A stretch of 64,000 nt of DNA from Deltaproteobacteria bacterium. GTDB lineage: Bacteria; Bdellovibrionota; JACOXK01. Location: contig JACPKQ010000016.1 in assembly GCA_016186995.1 (NCBI GenBank), positions 1 to 64,000 on the forward strand, given 5' to 3'. Below, piece by piece: positions 23,483 to 30,282 of this stretch. Each line of letters opens with the position of its first letter. The stretch's first letter is position 1. The notes under the pieces were generated by a model. The model was not told the origin of the DNA, ran no database searches, and worked only from the letters and a program-made list of their open reading frames with translations. Both the position numbers and the translations under genes were made by a program.

Positions 23483-25237
23483 ATGAAAAAAGAGTCTCTT
23501 CTTAAAAATCTGTGGCCTTTATTGGTAAAAAACAAAAAATCCTATTTTGCTGGCATTTTCTTTTTGGTTACAACCGTTGTTTTAAGTGTTCGCATTCCTT
23601 ATTTTCTTAAAGAAGCTATTGATGCTATTCGTATTCAAGACAGTACAACTATCCAAAAAATGGCTTTTCTTATCATAGGCGCTTCTTTTATCTTTTCCAT
23701 AACACGTGTGTTTTCTAGAATTCTCATGTTCAATCCAGGAAGACGAATTGAGTATGAAATTAGAAATAAATTTTTCGAAAAACTTTTGAATTCACCCCTT
23801 AAATATTTTCAAACAACAAGCATTGGTGATCTTATGTCACGTGCCACCAATGATCTTCATTCATTTAGAGCCATGATTGGTTTTGCAGGGTTAGGGCTTT
23901 TCAATGCTGTTCTTACTTTTGCTTTTGTTTTAGTTTCTATGTTTAGTTTAAGTTGGAAGCTAACATTGGTTTGTATTATTCCATTTCCTATTCTTATTTA
24001 TGGTCTTAAAAACATTATTAAAAAATTCTATCTCTATGCCAATGCATGCCAAGAAGGAATGGCAGATTTAAGCACAAAAGTTCAAGAAAACTTTAATGGT
24101 ATTCATGTTATTAAGTCTTATGTTCAAGAACATAACAAATATGAAGACTTTAAAAAACTGAATCAACAATATTTCTCAGATTGTTTAAGACTAGCCAAAG
24201 TTGAAAGTGTCATCTTTCCCCTTTTTAGAGATCTCCCAAATCTCATACTACCTCTTATTCTTGTAACAGGTGGTTATTCTATTATTGGTGGGAACCTTTC
24301 TTTAGGAACTCTTGCTGCTTTTGTGATTTATCTCAAACAACTTGCAAACCCAACCATGACTTTTGGATGGGTTATTAACATTTTACAACGCGGAAGAAGT
24401 GCCTTTCATCGCATTATAGAAGTCATTCACGCCCCCATTGAACTAGAAAATACTCAAACTCAAAACCCTATTGTAGGAGAAGTTGAATTTCAAAATGTGA
24501 GTTTTCGCTACTTAGAAAATCAGGAAAACATTCTTGAGAATATTTCTTTTAAACTCAAACCAGGACAATCATTGGGCATTCTTGGAAAAACAGGGGCTGG
24601 TAAATCAACCCTTGTAAACCTTTTAATGAGAAATGAAAAACCCGTATCTGGAAATGTTCTTTTAGATGGAAAACCCATTGACCACTATGCTTTAAAAGCT
24701 TTGAGAGATTCTATAGGCTACGTACCTCAGTCCTCGTTTCTCTTTTCAAAAACGCTTAGGGAAAATATTTATTTTGGGCTCAAAGAAGAAAATGAAAATG
24801 AAAATCTTTTAAACAAAGCCATCCAGAAAAGCCACTTGGCATATGATCTTGACCAGCTCTATCAAGGTGTACAAACAGTTGTTGGGGAAAAAGGAGTTAC
24901 TCTTTCAGGAGGACAAAAACAGAGAACAGCCATATCACGTGCCATCATTGGAAGCCACCAAATTTATATTTTTGATGACGCTTTTTCTTCTGTAGACCAT
25001 GAAACAGAAGAAGAAATTTTAAAAAATCTAAAAGATATCTTTCATGATAAAATCTGTATTTTTATTTCTCATAGAATTTCAACCTTAAAACTGTGTGACA
25101 AAATTATTTATCTTAAACAAGGTGGTATTTCTGAAAGAGGCACCCATGAAGAACTGTTAGAAAATAAAAAAGATTATTTTAGAACTTTTACACTACAGAA
25201 TTTGGATGGGCTGGATCCTTCGATAGGCTCTGGATGA
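23483..25237 (+). CDS. ABC exporter half-transporter, degenerate-site half
   Basis: The 584-residue protein is an ABC exporter with six membrane segments (about 15-320) and an ATPase domain. Walker A is GKTGAGKST (about 369-377), the signature is LSGGQKQR, and Walker B reads YIFDDAFSSVD, with Asp where the catalytic Glu normally stands. The next gene has the normal Glu but a degenerate signature. This is the pattern of heterodimeric exporters such as BmrCD/YheIH, with one non-hydrolysing site. The last residues (LDPSIGSG) and the stop codon are supplied by an R3 repeat, so the original end was different or the tail is dispensable. Likely substrates are drugs or lipids; unknown. Confidence 0.9.
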   Translation: MKKESLLKNLWPLLVKNKKSYFAGIFFLVTTVVLSVRIPYFLKEAIDAIRIQDSTTIQKMAFLIIGASFIFSITRVFSRILMFNPGRRIEYEIRNKFFEKLLNSPLKYFQTTSIGDLMSRATNDLHSFRAMIGFAGLGLFNAVLTFAFVLVSMFSLSWKLTLVCIIPFPILIYGLKNIIKKFYLYANACQEGMADLSTKVQENFNGIHVIKSYVQEHNKYEDFKKLNQQYFSDCLRLAKVESVIFPLFRDLPNLILPLILVTGGYSIIGGNLSLGTLAAFVIYLKQLANPTMTFGWVINILQRGRSAFHRIIEVIHAPIELENTQTQNPIVGEVEFQNVSFRYLENQENILENISFKLKPGQSLGILGKTGAGKSTLVNLLMRNEKPVSGNVLLDGKPIDHYALKALRDSIGYVPQSSFLFSKTLRENIYFGLKEENENENLLNKAIQKSHLAYDLDQLYQGVQTVVGEKGVTLSGGQKQRTAISRAIIGSHQIYIFDDAFSSVDHETEEEILKNLKDIFHDKICIFISHRISTLKLCDKIIYLKQGGISERGTHEELLENKKDYFRTFTLQNLDGLDPSIGSG

Positions 25238-25240
25238 CAG
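25211..25240 (+). repeat. Repeat R3 copy supplying a stop codon
   Basis: CTGGATCCTTCGATAGGCTC followed by TGGATGACAG matches the R3 repeat in nuoL1 (31872) and at 53537. It overlaps the 3-prime end of the upstream ABC gene, whose TGA stop lies in the GGATGACAG end. The repeat therefore encodes the last residues of that protein. Confidence 0.7.
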
Positions 25241-25252
25241 GGAACAAATGAA

Positions 25253-25333
25253 TCCATGAGAGAATTGGGGCGCTGTTTTTTGCGCACGTTTAGGAGCAAA
25301 AAATATGCCCCCAATTCAGAAGCAAGGTTGTAT
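25253..25333 (+). repeat. Hairpin-family element H, copy a
   Basis: Conserved flank TCCATGAGAG; outer stem AATTGGGG (25263-25270) with CCCCAATT (25309-25316); inner stem TTTTTTGC (25276-25283) with GCAAAAAA (25296-25303); 12-base loop GCACGTTTAGGA; right flank CAGAAGCAAGGTTGT. It lies between two ABC half-transporter genes and is almost identical to copy b at 18122 on the other strand. Confidence 0.8.
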
Positions 25334-25340
25334 TTAAAAT

Positions 25341-25370
25341 ACTGGATTCCCGCCTCCGCGGGAATGACAG
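25341..25370 (+). repeat. Repeat R2, short perfect hairpin
   Basis: ATTCCCGC-CTCC-GCGGGAAT is a perfect 8-bp hairpin within TACTGGATTCCC and GGGAATGACAG. It is followed by GGATGACAGAGGATTT, whose AGAGGA serves as a likely ribosome binding site for the ABC gene starting at 25400. Similar copies are at 36771 and, in degenerate form, at 55888, 59530 and 59971. Confidence 0.8.
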
Positions 25371-25399
25371 AAGGGGCCTGCAGGGATGACAGAGGATTT

Positions 25400-27163
25400 A
25401 TGAGTATGAGCGAAAATAAAAACTTTCTCACAGATAAAAAAAAAAAAAAAAAATTTTGGGGGTTTTTAAAACCCTATAAAAAAACTATATTCTTAAGTCT
25501 TGCCCTTATCTTTTGCATTGCAAGTTTAGGGCTGATTCAACCCCTTCTTATTAAGAAAGCGATTGATGATTACATAGCACACAAGGACGTATCAAGCCTT
25601 CTTGTGGTTTCCTCTACACTTTTGCTTGTGATCGGGGTCGAATACGGTCTTCGTTGTATGCAAGTTTTTCTCATGCAAAAAACTGGAGAAGAAACAATTC
25701 GAGATATCCGCAATGCACTTTATGCACACATTCAAAGTCTCAAAACAGATTTTTTCTCAAAACAACCTATTGGACGCCTTGTCACCCGATGCACAACAGA
25801 CATTGAAGCCCTTACAGAAATGTTTACCTCAGGGCTTGTCGCTATCCTTGCCGATCTTTTTATGATTATAGGTATTGTTTTTATGCTTTTTTATCTGAGT
25901 CCTCAAATGACTCTGGCGAGTTTTCTTGTACTTCCCTTTCTTGTTATAGCAGCCCTTTATTTTCAAAAAAAGATGCGCTCTGCTTTTAGAAACATTCGAA
26001 AATACGTTGGAAATTTAAATGGATATCTTCAAGAAAACCTAAATGGCATGGATGTTGTGCAGACCTTTAATCAAGAAGAACAAGCCTTTAAAGAGTTTAA
26101 TGATCTCAACTTTAAAATTATGGGCTTTCACTTTCAAAATATTACCTATGACGCCATTCTTTACTCTATTGTTGAAGCCTTAAGTGCTATTACAATGGGG
26201 TTGATCATTTGGTTTAGTTCTGGAAGTCTTATTCAAGGGTTGATTACTGCAGGAACTCTTGTTGCTTTTATAGAATATATTCAAAGGTTTTTTATTCCTA
26301 TTCGAGACTTGTCACAAAAATATGCCATTATGCAATCAGGTTTGGCCTCCCTTGAAAGAATTTTTGCTCTTCTTGAAACAAAAGAGTTGATTCCTGTTTC
26401 TGCACAAGCTTTGATTCCTCACAAAGTAGAAGGATACATAGAATTTAAAAATATTTCTTTTTCTTACAAAGAAAATGAGCCTGTTTTAAAAAACGTTTCT
26501 TTCAAAATACAAAATGGTGAAAAAGTAGCCTTTGTAGGCCCTACAGGAAGTGGTAAATCAACCATTATGAAACTGATCACACGCCTTTATGATGTTAACG
26601 ATGGGGAAATTTTGCTTGATGGTATTGATGTTCGAAACTTAAATCTAAAGTTTTTAAGAAAAAATGTGTGCCTTGTTTCTCAAGACTTTTTCATTTTTTC
26701 TGGAAGTGTTTCAGAAAATGTAAGTTTAGGAGATCCTTCTATTACAAAAGAAAACGTTATAGAAGCCTGTAAGGCTGTTGGTATTCATGAATTTATTCTT
26801 TCACTTACGCAAGGGTATGGCACAAAATTAGCCGAAAAAGGAAGTAATATTTCTGTGGGCCAACGACAACTCATTTCTTTTGCAAGGGCTTTTGCCTTTA
26901 ACCCGAAAGTACTTATTTTGGATGAAGCCACATCTAATATTGATACCCATACAGAAATTTTGATTCAAAAAGCTTTGGAAAAATTGATTGAAGGAAGAAC
27001 GTCCATGATTATTGCACACCGCCTTTCAACCATTAGAAATGTAGACCGTATTTTTGTTCTTCATAAGGGAAAAATTATTGAAAATGGATCTCATGAACAA
27101 CTAGTCAGAGAAAAAGGGCTTTATCACAAACTTTATTCACTTCAATTCCAACCTCATTTATAA
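25400..27163 (+). CDS. ABC exporter half-transporter, canonical Walker B half
   Basis: The protein of about 587 residues is the partner of the upstream ABC half-transporter. It has six membrane segments (about 30-320) and an ATPase domain with Walker A GPTGSGKST (about 379), Walker B LILDEATSNID with the catalytic Glu, and a degenerate signature ISVGQRQ in place of LSGGQ. Pairing a DD Walker B in one half with a degenerate signature in the other is typical of heterodimeric exporters. The start is placed at the ATG at 25400 (MSMSENKNF), after AGAGGA; the longer frame from 25256 only translates repeats. An 18-base run of A (25436-25453) encodes six Lys near the N-terminus and is prone to slippage. 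Confidence 0.9.
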   Translation: MSMSENKNFLTDKKKKKKFWGFLKPYKKTIFLSLALIFCIASLGLIQPLLIKKAIDDYIAHKDVSSLLVVSSTLLLVIGVEYGLRCMQVFLMQKTGEETIRDIRNALYAHIQSLKTDFFSKQPIGRLVTRCTTDIEALTEMFTSGLVAILADLFMIIGIVFMLFYLSPQMTLASFLVLPFLVIAALYFQKKMRSAFRNIRKYVGNLNGYLQENLNGMDVVQTFNQEEQAFKEFNDLNFKIMGFHFQNITYDAILYSIVEALSAITMGLIIWFSSGSLIQGLITAGTLVAFIEYIQRFFIPIRDLSQKYAIMQSGLASLERIFALLETKELIPVSAQALIPHKVEGYIEFKNISFSYKENEPVLKNVSFKIQNGEKVAFVGPTGSGKSTIMKLITRLYDVNDGEILLDGIDVRNLNLKFLRKNVCLVSQDFFIFSGSVSENVSLGDPSITKENVIEACKAVGIHEFILSLTQGYGTKLAEKGSNISVGQRQLISFARAFAFNPKVLILDEATSNIDTHTEILIQKALEKLIEGRTSMIIAHRLSTIRNVDRIFVLHKGKIIENGSHEQLVREKGLYHKLYSLQFQPHL

Positions 27164-27250
27164 TGGATTGTGTTCAAAAATTCAGACTTTTTGAACACTA
27201 CCTTTAATGGTTCATTGGACAACTCTTTTTGTGCCTGGCATTCTCATGCC

Positions 27251-27982
27251 ATGTCGCAAACACTTATACTTCTTCTAACAGCATTAATAACCTCTATCCT
27301 TTCAGGTGCGCTTGGAATGGGTGGAGGCATCCTTCTTTTTGCTGTGATGGCTCAGTACTTTCCTTTACAAATATTAGTTCCTCTTCATGGGCTCATTCAG
27401 TTAGGAAGTAATACTTCTAGGGTTATTTACAGCTATAAATCTGTAAATCGAGGTTTAACCTTGCAATTTGCTCTAGGAGCACTTTTTGGGGCTGCCTTAG
27501 GTTCTCAATTTGTTATTCAAGTTCCAGAAAATTTTTATAAAATTGGTTTAGGATTTTTTATTTTGATTATTACTTTCTTAAATCTTCCTAAACCGAAGAA
27601 AAAATTTTTTCTAAAATGGCCCATATTAGGAAGTATAGCTACTTTTTTAAGCCTTTTTGTAGGTGCGACAGGGCCATTACTTGCCCCCTACTACCTTTCA
27701 GAAAAGCTAAAAAGAGAAACACTTGTGGCAACCAAAGCTGCATGCCAAATTTTTATTCATCTTCTTAAAGTTATCACATTCTTTCTATTAGGCTTTGTTG
27801 TTAGCCCTCACCTTTTACTTCTTAGTGGTATGCTCATTATGGTTTTTATCGGAAACTACTTGGGTAAAATCATTCTTCATCGAATTTCAGAAAAATCTTT
27901 CGTTTGGTTATTTAAAGTGCTCATTATTCTGCTTTCTCTAAGAATGATTTTTCAAGGGTTCTCAAATATATTTGCAAAATAA
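27251..27982 (+). CDS. TauE/SafE-family membrane permease
   Basis: The 243-residue protein (MSQTLILLLTALITSILSGA) has about eight hydrophobic segments and the TauE/SafE features: ALGMGGGILLFAVM near the N-terminus, LVPLHGLIQLGSNTSRVIYS, and in the second half SLFVGATGPLLAPYYL and LVATKAACQIFIHLLKV. These permeases export sulfite, organosulfonates or other small anions; the substrate here is unknown. The start at 27251 is chosen because an upstream extension to 27170 is not membrane-like and has no support. It lies 88 bases after the ABC gene on the same strand and before the complex I locus. Family assignment is good. Confidence 0.85.
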   Translation: MSQTLILLLTALITSILSGALGMGGGILLFAVMAQYFPLQILVPLHGLIQLGSNTSRVIYSYKSVNRGLTLQFALGALFGAALGSQFVIQVPENFYKIGLGFFILIITFLNLPKPKKKFFLKWPILGSIATFLSLFVGATGPLLAPYYLSEKLKRETLVATKAACQIFIHLLKVITFFLLGFVVSPHLLLLSGMLIMVFIGNYLGKIILHRISEKSFVWLFKVLIILLSLRMIFQGFSNIFAK

Positions 27983-28026
27983 ATAACCAAAATTCTGGTT
28001 TGAACTTTTCATTTCCCTATCGTTCG

Positions 28027-28055
28027 TTGACAAGAAAATGGGCCCTTGATACGAC
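28027..28055 (+). promoter_or_regulatory. Candidate promoter for the nuo locus
   Basis: A perfect TTGACA at 28027-28032 is followed after 17 bases by TACGAC, which matches the -10 consensus poorly (3/6). The position, 33 bases before the first nuoA start, fits a promoter for the long operon. A ribosome-binding-like AAGGAA lies just before the ATG. Low confidence. Confidence 0.3.
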
Positions 28056-28087
28056 TTCGTAAGTACTTTTAATTCCCAAGGAATTTT

Positions 28088-28483
28088 ATGTTTGAAGACT
28101 TCGCACACGTTCTTATTATGCTCATCGTAGGGGTTGTTTTTGTACCCTTAACATTGTTTGTAGGAAAGTTTGTCCGACCTCATAACCCTTATGCAGAAAA
28201 AGAGACAACTTATGAATGTGGAGAGGAACCACAAGGAAGTGCTTGGGTTCAATTTAACCTTCGATTTTATACCATTGCCATTCTTTTCATTATTTTTGAA
28301 GTTGAAGTAGCTCTGATATTTCCTGTTATTGCTGTATTTAGAGAAAAAGCATCTCAATCAACATGGGATACAGGGCTTTTAGTTTTTATAGAAATTCTTG
28401 TTTTTGTTCTTATATTAGTCTTAGGGCTTATCTACGCCTGGGTCAAAAAGGATCTTAACTGGATTAAAAAACTGACAACTTAA
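28088..28483 (+). CDS. nuoA: NADH-quinone oxidoreductase subunit A (set 1)
   Basis: NuoA is a small membrane subunit of complex I near the junction of the arms. The 131-residue protein has three membrane segments (MLIVGVVFVPLTLFVG, FNLRFYTIAILFIIFEVEVA and LLVFIEILVFVLILVLG) and the conserved motif NPYAEKETTYECGEEPQGSA followed by FEVEVALIFP. It is the first gene of the 17-kb nuo locus. A second nuoA copy lies at 35502; the two are clearly related but diverged, so this is a duplicated set rather than a recent repeat. The next gene, nuoH, begins two bases downstream of the stop and is broken. Confidence 0.93.
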   Translation: MFEDFAHVLIMLIVGVVFVPLTLFVGKFVRPHNPYAEKETTYECGEEPQGSAWVQFNLRFYTIAILFIIFEVEVALIFPVIAVFREKASQSTWDTGLLVFIEILVFVLILVLGLIYAWVKKDLNWIKKLTT

Positions 28484-28485
28484 TT

Positions 28486-29488
28486 ATGGAAACACTTGCA
28501 GGTTTTTTAGCAGAACTCACAAACAATGTGCTTCCCTTTTGGGCTTATAGTCTCATTGCCATTCTACTTATTTTGGGTGTTGTGGCTCTTCCATTTGCAG
28601 GCATTGCCACTTATCTGGAAAGAAAGGTTTCGGCTGATATTCAAGCACGCATTGGCCCCAATCGTGTGGGCCCCTTTTATTCTTGCCCCCATGATTGTTA
28701 TTGTAGGAAGTTTCGCTTCTTTTGTTGTTATTCCTTTTTCAGAAAAAATTATTATTTCAGATTTAAACATCGGTTTTCTTTATCTTCTTGCGATGGGTTC
28801 TCTTGTAGGGTTGGGTATTATTATGGGAGGTTGGGCCTCTAACAACAAATGGTCTCTTTTAGGCGGAATGCGTTCTGCAGCCCAAGTTATTTCTTATGAA
28901 ATACCAAGTGCTTTAGCAGGCCTTTCAGTTGTGCTTGTTTCTGGAAGTTTGAGTTTTGGAACAATTGTAAGAGAGCAATCTCACTTGAACTGGTATATTT
29001 TTCATAATCCTTTTCTTTTTATCAATTTTTTTATTTTTTTCACTGCTGCTTTAGCCGAAGTCAATCGAACACCCTTTGATATTCCAGAAGCAGAATCAGA
29101 ACTTGTTGGAGGGTTCCATACAGAATATTCAGGTATGCGTTTTGCTATTTTCTTTATGGCAGAATACGCTGATATTTTTGTCATTTGTGCTATTTCTTCT
29201 GCTCTCTTTTTAGGTGGATGGTACTTACCTTTCATTCCACTTGATGCTCTTTCTACAAACTTAAAAGTTTTTGTTCAGTTTTTTGTTGTCACTACAAAGA
29301 CCCTCATTCTTTTTTATGTTGTCATGTGGTTAAGATGGACTTTGCCACGATATCGTGTGGATCAGCTGCTTGCTATTTGCTGGAAGTTTTTAACCCCACT
29401 TGCTTTTACAATGTTGATCTTTACAGCTCTTTGGGTTCTTGTTTTTCAAGGACGTGGGCTTGTACAAATGATTCAGGAGTTATTTTAA
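28486..29488 (+). pseudogene. nuoH: NADH-quinone oxidoreductase subunit H (set 1), frameshifted with internal deletion
   Basis: The reading frame starts as an intact NuoH: membrane helix, GIATYLERKVSADIQ, then ARIGPNRVGPF. At about 28671-28677 it shifts frame by +1, and the second frame continues with FILAPMIVIVGSFASFVVIP through to FQGRGLVQMIQELF and the next start. Compared with intact NuoH2 (38078) about 27 residues between GPNRVGP and FIIAP are missing, so a deletion of about 80 or 83 bases (length 2 modulo 3) has removed the quinone-site loop and broken the frame. NuoH2 is intact. Either this copy is dead, or the region was misassembled. The first fragment would stop near 28842. Confidence 0.8.
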
Positions 29489-29489
29489 A

Positions 29490-29984
29490 ATGACAGATAT
29501 TATTTTGCTCATTTTTGGCTTAATAACCGTAGTTTCAGCTGCTCTCGCTGTTTTTCATCCTCACATTGTTTATGCAGCCTTTTCCCTCATGCTTACTTTT
29601 TTTGGAGTGGCTGGACTTTATGTTTTTTTACAAGCAGATTTTGTAGCTGGGGTTCAGGTGCTTATTTATGTAGGTGGCATTCTCATCCTTTTTCTTTTTG
29701 CCATTATGCTTTCCCATAAACTTTTTGGAAGTCCCCTTAGGGATTTACAAAAAAAATTGATTCCTGCTCTTGGCTTAAGCCTCCCCATTTTTTTTATTAT
29801 TGCTTATGTGATTTTTTCAACAAATTGGAATCTTGTTTCTCAAACAGGACAAAATGAAACTGTTTCAAGTTTAGGGCATTTAATCCTTGATCAATATATT
29901 TTACCCTTTGAACTTGCCTCCATTCTTCTTTTAGGGGCCCTCATAGGGGCTGTGTATTTAGTGAGGTCTTCAGATGATAAATAA
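29490..29984 (+). CDS. nuoJ: NADH-quinone oxidoreductase subunit J (set 1)
   Basis: The 164-residue membrane subunit of the proton-pumping arm shows five hydrophobic segments and the NuoJ signature FVAGVQVLIYVGGILILFLF near residue 53, preceded by AFSLMLTFFGVAGLYVFLQA. It ends PFELASILLLGALIGAVYLV, the usual final helix. The start ATG follows the broken nuoH stop by one base. The last 11 bases overlap nuoK, so the two are probably translationally coupled. A second nuoJ lies at 39138. NuoJ contributes a flexible helix at the ubiquinone-to-antiporter junction. Confidence 0.92.
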   Translation: MTDIILLIFGLITVVSAALAVFHPHIVYAAFSLMLTFFGVAGLYVFLQADFVAGVQVLIYVGGILILFLFAIMLSHKLFGSPLRDLQKKLIPALGLSLPIFFIIAYVIFSTNWNLVSQTGQNETVSSLGHLILDQYILPFELASILLLGALIGAVYLVRSSDDK

Positions 29985-30282
29985 TCTTTATTTCTTCCTT
30001 ACTATAAGTGCTCTTCTCTTCAGCTTGGGTATTACCGCTATTTTTTATAGAAAAAATATTATCGCAATTCTTATTGGGGTGGAACTTGTTCTTAATGCAG
30101 CTTCTTTAAATTTTGTCGCTTTTTCAAGATTTACACAATCTCATCTTCATGGCCAAGTCTTTGCTTTATTTATTATTATCATTGCAGCTGCTGAAGCAGC
30201 CGTTGCACTGGCTATTGTTTTAAGACTTTTTCAAACAAAAGAAACCATTGATGTGGAGGAAGCAAACGCGCTTAGAAATTAA
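29974..30282 (+). CDS. nuoK: NADH-quinone oxidoreductase subunit K (set 1)
   Basis: The 102-residue membrane subunit has three helices: YFFLTISALLFSLGITAIFY, then NIIAILIGVELVLNAASLNF, then AEAAVALAIVLRLF. The conserved Glu residues in IGVELVLN and AAAEAAVALA form part of the proton path in MrpC/NuoK-type subunits. The gene overlaps nuoJ, and its stop is shared with the start region of nuoL. The copy at 39616 has the same architecture. Length and motifs match the family. Confidence 0.93.
   Translation: MINNLYFFLTISALLFSLGITAIFYRKNIIAILIGVELVLNAASLNFVAFSRFTQSHLHGQVFALFIIIIAAAEAAVALAIVLRLFQTKETIDVEEANALRN

Noticed and set aside
25256-25399. N-terminal extension of the second ABC gene
   Set aside because: It translates the hairpin element H and R2 copies; the ATG at 25400 has a ribosome binding site and fits the family.
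28486-29488. Programmed frameshift in nuoH1
   Set aside because: About 27 conserved residues are missing at the shift, so a simple slip cannot restore the protein; deletion or assembly error fits better.
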